Positions 10,147 through 18,908 of a stretch of 64,000 nucleotides of DNA are shown here, piece after piece; position 1 is the first letter of the stretch, and each line of letters opens with the position of its first letter. The notes beneath the pieces are model-generated. The model did no database searches. It saw only the letters and a list, made by a program, of their open reading frames with translations, and had not been told where the DNA came from. Source of the stretch: Polytrichum commune (lineage: Eukaryota > Streptophyta > Polytrichopsida > Polytrichales > Polytrichaceae); contig OX485804.1 of the NCBI GenBank assembly GCA_950295325.1, positions 3,100,001 to 3,164,000 of the forward strand, in the 5' to 3' direction. Both the position numbers and the translations under genes were made by a program.

Positions 10147-10744
10147 GTAGAAATATAGGTGAGAACAAATATAGGGTACCATAAATACATTCGAGATAAA
10201 AATTACAATTTTATTATTCATAACATAGGGGTCATAGAATGTCTAGTGGAAGGTTATAAGTAACATAGGATCCTATTTAAAAGAGCATATTAGGAGTTAT
10301 TAAACTTAGGATACCCCCCTTTTTATTAAAAATTTGGGACTGACAATGGGTTTAGGCCACATGGGCTGTAATGTGGGCCGCACGATCAATGGCCGATCCA
10401 CGGCTGTCGGCAACTCATTAGGGTTTCGCCAACAACTCTCTCCTCGTCCACCTCCGCCTGTGTTCACTTCTGTCGCTCATTCTACACCGCGCCGCTGCGA
10501 TTTTTTTGAGCGCGACTGCGCTGCGTGCTTCAGGACAATGTTGTTTTGCTATGCCGATTATTTTCATGCGTTGTGATTGTTTTGCTCTGGATTGGCTTTA
10601 GTTTTGAGCGTTCTTTCACGTTTTAGGGTTCACGCGGCTCGGATCAGTGGGTGCTCTGTATGCGGTTTTAGTTGGCTAGGGTTTGAGGGTGTTTTCTGTG
10701 CACTTTCCGCTGTTGTTGCGTGTGTTTGTTTGCAATCTGCTGCT
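10147..10744 (+). promoter_or_regulatory. 5' non-coding region of transposon with shared subterminal motifs
   Basis: AT-rich sequence to about 10,340, then more GC-rich sequence up to the transposase ATG. ATATAGGTGAGAACAA and ATAGGGTACC lie within 60 bp of the left end. The frame of the transposase stays open upstream of its ATG (from about 10,577), but that stretch has no ATG and encodes hydrophobic, Cys/Val-rich residues unlike the protein that follows. I treat it as leader. A promoter is presumed here, but no convincing TATA box is seen close to the ATG. Confidence 0.5.
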
Positions 10745-13700
10745 ATGGCAACTAATTACAAGGTTAAGCTTTATAGTGTTGCAGATGAGAGCGCAATGCC
10801 AAAGTTGTTGAGTCCATTCGTGTGCCAATCAACAGATACTTACCATGATTTGCGTGTGCGTTTAGAGAAAGGCTCCTGCGTCGATTGGCCCTTCGAGTTC
10901 TGGGACTTTGACGATCAATGCCGCATCCGAAAGAAGTTTGAAGTGATGAATCCGGTCACAGAGCGGATGTACGTGATTCCAGAAGAGGAACAACAAGAAG
11001 GGGGCGCCGCGAAGAGAAGGCGCTGTGATGAAGTTGGAGGAAGTGGCAGCAACGACCTCACGGCAAGCCTTCAGGTTGAGCCACCCGAATTTCCAGATCG
11101 TGAGTTCGACGATGAAGATCCTATTCCGGAGGCTGCTTCGCAAGAGGGTTCAGGGTCTAAAATTGGGTCAGAGGTTTACCTGCTGTCCACGCTGATTTCC
11201 ATCGATGTGATGGAGAAATACAATGCGGCGGTGGTGAAATTGCGGAAGGAGTTGGAGTCAATGGATTTTGCGGATCACCTTTGGAACTTGAAATCCTATG
11301 ACCTCATCGGTGTACCAGTCGTGAAAATTCTTTGTGGGGAATGTCATAAGGAGTTTGGTGGAACAGCCGGCGATCACAGTAAGACAGCCATTCACAATTT
11401 GTTTGCGAATTTTAAAAAGTCCCACCTTCATTCCACACTACACATTAAACAGTGGTGCAAAAGGAATAACGTTGTGTATAATGATCATCCTAAAAATGGA
11501 GGCAATAAGGGGAAACCCTTGATGTACACTGCGGCAGACCACAAAAGATTGGTAGAAGAGGGGTTGAGCATTCTCAAAAGCGTGAACGATGAAATTTCAG
11601 AGGTTGATCCACCATTTCTGATCGTGGGGGATGTCGAGCACACGCAGCTGAAGTCGTTTTGGTATAAGGTTCGTTGCAAAATCGATGGACAACTACTACT
11701 ACTTTGCCCACCCAAAAACAATTTGAGGGCTAATTTGGAAAACCACCTCCAAGGATTTACACACACGAGATGCGTGGAGGGTTTCGGCAGTGGAGGGATG
11801 AGTACCACAAGCTCGGCTATCTCGACTGCAAGGCGGGGTCGGCCATCTACAAGATCGAAGAAAATTGTTGGCAACCAACCTGATCTGCACGGTTGGTTTG
11901 GCCAACATGCTGCGGTTAGGTCGGAATCCATTGACGGATCCCACTCAGGTAAACCCGACTCTATTTTGGCCTTGCTGTGTTGGGGATTAAGGAGGGAAAC
12001 CACCGAATACGGGGGGAAATGCTATAGGGTGAATGCCCTCTTGGATGATCCCAAACCGGGTGCACTTTGGGCGGCAGAGCCAACAACCTTTGCCACATTC
12101 TCTTGTGGTGACGAGGAAGTTGTTGTCGCTGGTTGTTTCCGCCATTCTGCTTGTAAACGGGTGTCAGGGTGTGGAGAGCCTTTTGCAAATTTTACGTGTC
12201 CTGCTTGTTCGAAAATTGTGCAAGAAAATGATTTTAGGCTGCGAGTAGTGAAAGAAGGGAGGGCGCTAGTTAAAAGAGGGTCGCGGGATACAGGCTCGGG
12301 CAGACGAATTGATTACTTGTCCATTCGTGAACTAGCGGGTAATTCCAGGAGGTTGGCTACCAAGTACCGTGAGGAGAGGGCTTTGCATTGGCAGATGAAG
12401 TCCAAGGTCGCACAACTAAAAATGACGCAACGAGGGTTGAAATTAAGCACTGTTGAAAACTTTAATAGGAAAGATGTGCTATCCTTCTGTAACAATATTT
12501 TGGCTGCTCACAGAACCAATGCCTTTGGGGGAAAACCAGCTTTGTGGGACTTCCTTAGGGATGTTGCGGCGAACTTGAACCGAGTCAAGCAGGGTCACAG
12601 ATTTTCAAAAAATACAAAGTCTTATGCGGAAGCCATGAAGATCTATGGAGGCAGACGTATGTGCGATCTTTTTGCTTTGAATTATGCTGGTCCATCTTAC
12701 TCAAGTATTAAACGTGAGAATAAGAAGGGGGTAAAATTTATTGCTGGGGAACATGAGGCTCTATTTGCTCAAATTTCTAACATCTATGTTGAGGCAAAGA
12801 AAGCACATGGTGTGCACGGACCTGTTCCCATTATTCTCGCGGAGGACGAGACGAAGGTCAAGAGCCGAATTGTTTGGGAAGCATCATCTGACACTTTGGT
12901 TGGATTCTGTGGGTCGAAGGATAGTCATTGTTGTGTGTCAAACTTTAAGCCAGTTGTAGGCTGTGGTAATTCAGGTTATGAGGCTATAGTTGATGCGTTC
13001 CGACTAAACAAAAAGGGCAGCTTTGCAAGGGTAATTATGGTCAACCCATTGCATGCACTCCTGCCGAGGCTAGTTCTAGTTGTCTCATGCACATGTAATT
13101 GCTTTGACTCTGATTGGGTTAGAAGGCAGTGGAGCGATATAGACCGTTTGTGGGAAAAATGTTGTGTTGCTACAGTTGGACCAATTATTGGTCATGCATC
13201 AGATGGAGACTCAAGGAGGAGGCAGATCATGCTGCAAGACTATTCAAGTAAGGTAGGTTCCAGGTATGCAATTCCTTGGGAAGGGTGGTTGCTTAGTTGT
13301 GAGTGGTTGGGTGACAATAGAGTTGTGGGATTACATGACCAGGATTTTATACATAATGGGAAAAAACTAATAAACCCTCTAGATAGTGTTGTGAAGAACT
13401 TACAATTGGGGGCAGATGTGTGTTTCCTTGACCATCTCGGGCAAGTGTATCAGAAGTTCCAGATAGATGAGCATGGCTTGAGACGGGAGGACGTGCACCG
13501 CACTGACCGTCAAAATTGGGCAAGTGCACAGAGAATCTGTGCGTCCAAAGCCAGGACTTGCTTACAGATGTTAAGGACAATGAGAGATGCTCATCAGGAA
13601 AGAACTCTGGGGACGGAAATGTATTTGCAGATTTGTGCTGATTATATTGATATTTTTCTTTCTGTATCTTTGACTCTTAGAGAGCGGGTTGTGCTTGCAA

Positions 13701-14290
13701 GCAAAGTCTCTTTCTTCTTCCGTTTGTGGAAATTGTGGTTCAAGTTTGGGGACCACTCAGTTGGTGGGAATACAAAAACATTAACGGTTCAAGAATGTTT
13801 TGTGTCAAACCAATGTTATCTTGATGTCCAGTTGTCCTGCCATTTTGTTGTACTTTTGATTAAGTATTTCAAAGAATTTTGTCCACACTTACCCGTTCCA
13901 CTGCATCTGACTGGATCTGACTCTTGCGAAATCTTCTTTAGCAAAGTGGGTGGAATGCAGGGTATGGAAAGAGCCTACGACTTCCATGAACTTGTAGGCT
14001 GTGCAAGTACTGTGAATAAATTGGCGGCAATAGAGTACGGTGAGAATGGACTAAAATTTGACATGGCACATAACAAGCAACGTAACATTTGGGCTGAATT
14101 ACATCCGTTGGAACCAGGGCAAGAACCAGTTGATCTTGCTGACTACAGTGACTTGGCATCAGATGCCGACTTCGTATCGGCGTTGAAGGAGGGCTTGAAG
14201 GTGGCTCAATCAATGTTGAACAGCCTGAACATGGCTCCTTCCACGCATGCTAAGTCGAAAACATGGTTTCAACAGCCATGGCTACTATAG
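10745..14290 (+). CDS. P/hAT-like DDE transposase, main part (1,181 aa to an in-frame TAG)
   Basis: The likely transposase that excises and inserts the element through its TIRs. Start is the first ATG in frame. Residues 197-233 form a C2H2-type finger (C197-x2-C200, then H227 or H229 and H233), a probable DNA-binding head. A Cys cluster at about 455-490 (CFRHSACKRVSGCG, CPAC) may bind a second zinc. An RNase-H-like core then shows candidate catalytic residues D701 in ILAEDETKVKSR, D820 in GHASDGDSRRRQ and E1062 in GSDSCEIFFSKVGG. The long D2-E gap (242 residues) fits the inserted domain of P and hAT transposases, and the E-x2-FFS ending recalls the P/THAP9 group. A TAG ends the frame at 14,288-14,290; sense continues in the same frame beyond it. 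Family placement is inference. Confidence 0.8.
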   Translation: MATNYKVKLYSVADESAMPKLLSPFVCQSTDTYHDLRVRLEKGSCVDWPFEFWDFDDQCRIRKKFEVMNPVTERMYVIPEEEQQEGGAAKRRRCDEVGGSGSNDLTASLQVEPPEFPDREFDDEDPIPEAASQEGSGSKIGSEVYLLSTLISIDVMEKYNAAVVKLRKELESMDFADHLWNLKSYDLIGVPVVKILCGECHKEFGGTAGDHSKTAIHNLFANFKKSHLHSTLHIKQWCKRNNVVYNDHPKNGGNKGKPLMYTAADHKRLVEEGLSILKSVNDEISEVDPPFLIVGDVEHTQLKSFWYKVRCKIDGQLLLLCPPKNNLRANLENHLQGFTHTRCVEGFGSGGMSTTSSAISTARRGRPSTRSKKIVGNQPDLHGWFGQHAAVRSESIDGSHSGKPDSILALLCWGLRRETTEYGGKCYRVNALLDDPKPGALWAAEPTTFATFSCGDEEVVVAGCFRHSACKRVSGCGEPFANFTCPACSKIVQENDFRLRVVKEGRALVKRGSRDTGSGRRIDYLSIRELAGNSRRLATKYREERALHWQMKSKVAQLKMTQRGLKLSTVENFNRKDVLSFCNNILAAHRTNAFGGKPALWDFLRDVAANLNRVKQGHRFSKNTKSYAEAMKIYGGRRMCDLFALNYAGPSYSSIKRENKKGVKFIAGEHEALFAQISNIYVEAKKAHGVHGPVPIILAEDETKVKSRIVWEASSDTLVGFCGSKDSHCCVSNFKPVVGCGNSGYEAIVDAFRLNKKGSFARVIMVNPLHALLPRLVLVVSCTCNCFDSDWVRRQWSDIDRLWEKCCVATVGPIIGHASDGDSRRRQIMLQDYSSKVGSRYAIPWEGWLLSCEWLGDNRVVGLHDQDFIHNGKKLINPLDSVVKNLQLGADVCFLDHLGQVYQKFQIDEHGLRREDVHRTDRQNWASAQRICASKARTCLQMLRTMRDAHQERTLGTEMYLQICADYIDIFLSVSLTLRERVVLASKVSFFFRLWKLWFKFGDHSVGGNTKTLTVQECFVSNQCYLDVQLSCHFVVLLIKYFKEFCPHLPVPLHLTGSDSCEIFFSKVGGMQGMERAYDFHELVGCASTVNKLAAIEYGENGLKFDMAHNKQRNIWAELHPLEPGQEPVDLADYSDLASDADFVSALKEGLKVAQSMLNSLNMAPSTHAKSKTWFQQPWLL

Positions 14291-15226
14291 GCTGCTGATC
14301 CAAAGCACTGGTCTTATATCCCTCCCACAAAGCCGGTTTCCGGAGACGATGGAGATGCTGAAGTGCTGAGGGATTCCTTGGTGGAAGCTGCGGAGGAGGA
14401 TGAGTCCGGCGATGTTTCCTATAACGGTGGCCTGAACCTCGAAGACGAATTGGTCGATGATGGCTTGGATCCTGTTGCAATCGCTGAGGACGAATGTCGG
14501 GTAGTAATATCCGAAATGCTGGACTCAATTGAAGAACGACCACCCAACTGCATACCTGGAATACCGAACACCATCCCAGTTGTTCCCGTGGTGGAATACA
14601 TGGGAAAGGTGATATACAAGTCAACCTTGGTGTCGGAGTTAAATGGCAACCCTTTTCTTTCGAAAGATCGACTAACAAAGATCAAGAACTCGGTATTCTT
14701 CAACAATGCAGAGGAATACTTATCTGCAGCAAATTCTAGCACGACGTGTCTCTTTGGTTTGGGTAGTGATTGTGGGGTCTTATTCATGCAATCTTCGAAT
14801 TTGAATATTTCCTCCACAGTCAGAGCTGCCCAAAAACGAAATAGAGGAGGTGGTGAACGTTTAGGTAGACCGGCAGTCCTTTCAGGTGGTGTGGATGTAG
14901 GATCTTGGTGGCTTGGTCGAGTCCAGAAGATCAGGAGGAAAGTGGGCCAGAAGTGGGGCGTCTGTAGGTACCCACTTGATTTGTTAAACCGAAGTACATC
15001 AGGTAAGAAGGTAAGTTCTGGCCCTACTTTTGAGATTCTTTTGAATTGGTTCAAACGGGCTCCCGGGAGAAACAAGTTCAAATATGATGTTACCGACACA
15101 CAATGGATTGATCTAGATAGCGTGATTTCAACAGTTGCTCATTCTTATAATGGCAAGACTAATGTCTACACTTTGGAAGAAAATGACAGGGTTGTACTTG
15201 ACGAGTTTGTTTCGCAGAACTCCTAA
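14291..15226 (+). CDS. C-terminal part of the transposase, downstream of the in-frame TAG
   Basis: Same frame as the main part; codons 1183-1493, stop TAA at 15,224-15,226. Sense resumes immediately after the TAG (AADPKHWSYIPPTKP). It contains an acidic stretch (VEAAEEDESGD, VDDGLDPVAIAEDE), then a region with GSWWLGRVQKIRRK (W1388, W1389) that looks like a small SH3/Tudor-like fold, and a tail, FEILLNWFKRAPGRNKFKYD...LDEFVSQN. The tail is matched by a separate remnant at 23,367-23,561 in this window, so it belongs to the transposase family. The TAG could be a recent nonsense change (CAG to TAG), a read-through site, or the end of a short intron (AAG|GTGGCT near 14,200 to CTACTATAG at 14,290, phase 0). 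Confidence 0.7.
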   Translation, partial: AADPKHWSYIPPTKPVSGDDGDAEVLRDSLVEAAEEDESGDVSYNGGLNLEDELVDDGLDPVAIAEDECRVVISEMLDSIEERPPNCIPGIPNTIPVVPVVEYMGKVIYKSTLVSELNGNPFLSKDRLTKIKNSVFFNNAEEYLSAANSSTTCLFGLGSDCGVLFMQSSNLNISSTVRAAQKRNRGGGERLGRPAVLSGGVDVGSWWLGRVQKIRRKVGQKWGVCRYPLDLLNRSTSGKKVSSGPTFEILLNWFKRAPGRNKFKYDVTDTQWIDLDSVISTVAHSYNGKTNVYTLEENDRVVLDEFVSQNS

Positions 15227-15477
15227 ACCTGATTCCTTCGCTCACCCTCCCTCTGTCTTTGTGTTTTGTATTTGTTAGTAGAGGTCGCCGATGCTGGACC
15301 GCCAGGAGTACCACATCAATGCTCCCTTTTTTTTTTGGACTTACATTTGGGCGTGAACTTCTAGAAGTGCGCAGTTTGTAGATGTGTTTATGAACACAAT
15401 TTTTTTTGCTAGTCCTTGTTGAATTTGATGTTGAAGTTCAATTCTAAATCTTGCATGTTGAGGAGCTGTGAGCCCAA
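15227..15477 (+). other. 3' untranslated part of the transposon
   Basis: AT- and T-rich sequence between the transposase stop and the nested LTR-like element. It has no ORF and two T-runs (15,328-15,337 and 15,402-15,409). It probably includes the transcript 3' end, but no clear poly(A) signal is identified. Confidence 0.4.
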
Positions 15478-16160
15478 AATGGTGCCCACATGTGGTGATT
15501 AAGTCTTCGAAACCAATTTTAGTGTGACTTTGATGTGCTATGATTATTCACAAAACATAAAAAGAGTGAAGTGTGGTATGGATTTAAGTTTAGGCATTAG
15601 AATGTGTTGTGTAGTAATTTCAAGGTTTAACTTCAATAAGAGGATGCCTTGATTAGGTGAGTGGGGGGTAAGGTGAAGCAAGGTGAGCTCCGCGAGTTAA
15701 ATGCCCACTTTTGGATCCACCTTGGTAGTTTGGGAAGAAGGAAGCTTGGTGGATGGGGATTAGTCCCTACTTTGGAGGAGAGGGTTAAAGGATTGTGATT
15801 GGAGGTGCCAATCCTCTCACCCTATCCTCACCTCTTTCCCCCTCTCTCCCTCTCTCCCTCTTTGCTACTTAAGGTGTTTTTTCTCTCATTTCTCTCTCTC
15901 TTCATCAAGCGCTCTCAAGGGAGCAAGCTCTTAAAAGCTTGAGCTACGCGTGTAGGACATTAGTTTTTAGTGAATTTAATTAGTTAAGTTCTCTCTCTCA
16001 ATTCCTCTCAAGTGGAGTGAGCTCTTAGAGCTTGAGACAACATGTGGGGATTAGGTAGTTATTTAGTGGAATTAGTGGGTTAGATTAATTCATTAGTAAA
16101 GGATCGAAAACAAAGACTTAGGGAAATGCTCGATTAGCGGCTAGGGGAGACTGTATCAAG

Positions 16161-16262
16161 AGGCAGCTGGTTAGCTGTGGTTGCGACTGCATTGGAGGCA
16201 GCTGGTTAGCTGTGGTTGTGACTGCATTGGAGGCAGCTGGTTAGCTGTGGTTGTGACTGATT
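16161..16262 (+). repeat. 35-bp tandem repeat, 3 copies
   Basis: Units begin AGGCAGCTGGTTAGCTGTGG at 16,161, 16,196 and 16,231. They are nearly identical; the first differs at TTGCGACTGC versus TTGTGACTGC. The array lies in the nested LTR-like element and is absent from its other copy. Confidence 0.9.
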
Positions 16263-16451
16263 AGTTTATATTATTACATTAGTTTATAGACTATATTAGA
16301 CTATATTAGTTTATAGATAAGTAGTTGGCCACATTAGGTTAGGTGGAGGCACGTGTGGGTTTCATAAGTAATTGCACTTAGGATTGATTATGGGAAATAG
16401 CGTTTTTTAACGCTTGTATCCTCTCTATTAAATAAATCAAGTGCACAAGTA

Positions 16452-16616
16452 ATGGAGAAGGTGGAGGACTTCCGCGAGGGGAAGACAAAGGAGGTTGGGT
16501 CAAAGTATGCAAGGGGAAAATCATTGAGGGCATGTGCGGCTAAAGCCGCGGGTTGGACTCTTGAGAAAGCCAACTCTAGCACAAGCCAAGAGGCCAACAT
16601 TAATAAAGTACAATGA
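16452..16616 (+). CDS. Small conserved ORF (54 aa) of LTR-like repeat, copy 2
   Basis: ATG at 16,452 to TGA at 16,614-16,616. The core RGKSLRACAAKAAGWTLEK matches the 55-codon ORF at 6,040-6,207, with more silent than replacement changes. The N-terminal part (MEKVEDFREGKTKEVGSKYA) is charged; the C-terminal tail is Ser/Thr/Asn-rich and not conserved. The peptide has no signal or membrane segment. Function is unknown. It may be the only coding capacity of the repeat. Confidence 0.45.
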   Translation: MEKVEDFREGKTKEVGSKYARGKSLRACAAKAAGWTLEKANSSTSQEANINKVQ

Positions 16617-16640
16617 GTGAGACAATGCATGTTCATTTAA

Positions 16641-17146
16641 ACATGAAAATCACCTTGCATATGGTTCCATGTTGTGATAGATAAATGTGATTCTCAAAGT
16701 CATCACCCGGACTAGGACGCTTAAGGGTGGTGGATTTGGTCTCACAGGAGCTGAAGGCACTTGCGTGTTCTTGCGTTGCAAGTTATGCTAAAGTTTGCAA
16801 TGTATATTATGGTGTATGTTTTACTATCACCTGGCGTATGTTATCAGCTGCCGTATGTTTGTTATGGTGTATATTTTAGTATCAGCTGGCGTGTTTTAGT
16901 ATGAGCTGGCGTATGTTTTCATCATTGCATAAACCCTTGCAGAACCCTAAAACCATGCAAAATCCTAATTTTTAAAATTAACATAGCATATCAAAATTTA
17001 AACCCGTCAATGAATTACAATTACCAATACGGTACACTATAATAGCCCACGTTAGAGAATTATGTAACAATAGGGTACGAAAAAAACATTAGACAAAAAC
17101 TAATACCCCCTCGTTAAATACCCTTTGGTCTCACGTATCCCCTTAT
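16641..17146 (+). other. 3' subterminal region of the transposon
   Basis: No ORF. It contains short imperfect repeats built on GTATGTTTTA / ATCAGCTGGCGT at about 16,800-16,920 and, near the end, the words CAATAGGGTACG (17,070), AATACCCCCTCG and AAATACCCTTT, which mirror the ATAGGGTA words of the left end and of the MITE at 33.3 kb. Such repeated subterminal words are often transposase binding sites; here that is inference. Confidence 0.5.
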
Positions 17147-17172
17147 TTTTTATGAGGAGTGACCCCCCTGAG
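17147..17172 (-). repeat. Right terminal inverted repeat of the 7-kb transposon
   Basis: Read on the minus strand it starts CTCAGGGGGGTCACTCCTCA and matches the left TIR at 25 of 26 positions. It is directly followed by the target duplication GGCAAAGA. Confidence 0.9.
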
Positions 17173-17246
17173 GGCAAAGATCGTCAACAAGGCGCATCTC
17201 TACGACTGGATGATGGAGTCCGGAGAACCCGCTTCCGCTAGGCAGA
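17173..17246 (+). pseudogene. Gag-like retroelement gene, part 3
   Basis: The first bases are the second copy of the transposon target site. Joined to part 2 at the empty site, the frame runs on as AKIVNKAHLYDWMMESGEPA...ARQNVW. The segment ends near 17,246, where antisense Gypsy sequence begins, so the rest of this gene is lost. Confidence 0.55.
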
Positions 17247-17300
17247 ATGTTTGGGCTTACCTCTACAAGCCTTGACAAGAGCATTTACAATGGGAGGATA

Positions 17301-18908
17301 TCATCTCTCACTCTTGTCATTTGCCTCAGCATTGTAAGTAGTTGTCAACTTCAACTTTACACCATATTTTTTAAAAAAAACTATACCCTCGGTTGCAGAT
17401 AATTCTCCTCGATCAGCCCTCAACCTACCAATGCTACCATATCTGCTAAAGATATCTTCCAAAATGAATCTACAAACACCTTCTGTAGTTTTAGTTCTCA
17501 AAGCTCTACCTTCAACATAGTTTGAGAGTTCTTCCCTTGCCAAAACAAGATACTTCATGCCCCATAATCCCAAACGCATAGCTACTAAATCGATCACCCA
17601 CTGGAAATGCATACTGAGTGGATAAGTAGGATGCAACCCGTCTCTATATCTGACTTTAGACTGTAATTGACATTCAGTGCAAAAAGCCACAAATTCCTCT
17701 ATATTTTTATAGAGACCCTTCCACCAATACCGTTCTTTGATCTTATGGTACGTGGCCCAAACTCCTCTGTGCCCAGCCCAAAATGTATCATGAAACTCCT
17801 TGAGAATTTGATTTTTGGTCTCCACATCATCTATCACTCTCAATGGCACTCCGTCTTTTCTTTTTGGTCGTTTCCACAATAATCCATCTCTTAGCAAATA
17901 GCCGTAAGCTTGATGTCTAATTTCTCTAAAAGCCATGTTCGACCAATTCTCTTGTCTCTCCATGGTATTCAAATAAATGCCAATGTCTCTCAATTTACCT
18001 ACATAAAGATCTTCTCTAAAAGATTGATCATCTAAACTTGAATTTGCTCCATTAGTGGCACGCACATAGCCATATTCTTCATCCTCATCATCTTCACCAA
18101 CTTCTATTGTTTCCATATTTTCTTCATAATTATATCTAGCTCTTGATAGCATATCCGCCACATAATTTTTTTTCCCAAAAATATGCATCAAAACAGGATT
18201 GACTGATCTAATGTAGGCAATCCACCTCAACATGGCAATATCAGGAGTAGAACAATTGGCCATTATTCCTAACAACGGTAAGCAACCAGTCTCCAATACT
18301 ACATTGGCTCCGATCAAATAATTTCTATCTGTTTTGATAGTTGTTAGTGCTCTCAAAAATTCTCTTTTCACTTGCGGATATTTTCTTTTTCTATCTATGA
18401 GAATTCTTGCTCCAAACCTGATGGCAAACCTCCGTCCTTCCACATCATCTTGACCAATAGCCCAACCAATAGCAATAGGACTTGTATCAACAGTAACAAC
18501 TACCGGTCTATCGCAATCATAGGTTACTTGCTTCAAGATCGGTGGTAACTTTAAAATCTCTTTTAAACTCTCCATAGCTAGCTCTTCCTTTTGCCCCCAT
18601 CTAAACTTGGTTCTTTTCCTCAAGAGATTGTATAGTGGTTCATCTATGTGGGCAAAGTGTGGAAACCAAATTTGATAGAATACACAAGCTCCTAGAACCC
18701 TTCTCACTTCAGTAATGCTACTACATGCCTTCATCCTAGTAATAACATCAACCTTCTCAAGATTGGGTTTTCGTTCATACCTCCCACACAAATGTCCAAC
18801 CACCAAAATTTTATCAACTCCAAATTTGGACTTGTCAATGGATAATATTAGATCCACCTCTTCAAGCCTTTTCAAAATCTTCTCCACATCTTCAACATAA
18901 TCATTCAC
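17301..18908 (-). pseudogene. Gypsy RT connection, RNase H and integrase
   Basis: This is the longest open piece (535 codons). It starts in the RT thumb (LRRLEEVDLILSIDKSKFG-like context) and passes into RNase H (VTVDTSPIAIGWAIG with the first Asp, KREFLRAL with Glu). The third acidic site reads ETGCLPLLG, so the usual Asp appears lost. A zinc-binding HHCC domain (HDTFWAGHRG...ERYWWKG...FCTECQ) follows, then an integrase core with Asp in WVIDLVAM, Asp in LRADRGEL and Glu in EANDKSER. A TGA at 17,299-17,301 ends the frame, but sense continues for about 15 codons (YPPIVNALVKACRGK) to the break with the gag-like gene. Confidence 0.85.

Larger units (their letters stand above)
15478..16640 (+). 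mobile_element. LTR-like non-autonomous repeat, copy 2, nested in the transposon
   Basis: It resembles the repeat at 4,589-6,240 in order and content: TGATTATTCACAAAA and AAAAAGAGTGAAG near the start, a long CT-rich block at 15,835-15,910, a duplicated module GGAGCAAGCTCTTA.AGCTTGAG (15,921-15,943) / GGAGTGAGCTCTTA.AGCTTGAG (16,014-16,036), and a 54-codon ORF near the end. It lies wholly within the 3' region of the 7-kb transposon, so it inserted later. Exact ends and target duplication are not resolved. Confidence 0.45.
10121..17172 (+). mobile_element. 7,052-bp DNA transposon, P/hAT-like DDE, TIRs and 8-bp TSD
   Basis: The element starts CTCGGGGGGGTCACTCCTCA and its far end reads, on the minus strand, CTCAGGGGGGTCACTCCTCA. 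The TIRs match at 25 of 26 positions (10,121-10,146 and 17,147-17,172). It is flanked by an 8-bp duplication and interrupts the gag-like gene cleanly: joining 10,120 to 17,181 restores the reading frame. Inside are a 5' region with promoter-like sequence (10,147-10,744), one transposase gene in a single exon, and a 3' region that received a later LTR-like insertion (15,478-16,640). Subterminal ATAGGGTA words lie at both ends. One in-frame stop in an otherwise intact gene and near-identical TIRs indicate a fairly recent arrival. Confidence 0.9.

Noticed and set aside
10577-10744. Upstream extension of the transposase frame
   Set aside because: Open but without an ATG, and the hydrophobic Cys/Val-rich residues do not fit the protein. 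Treated as leader.
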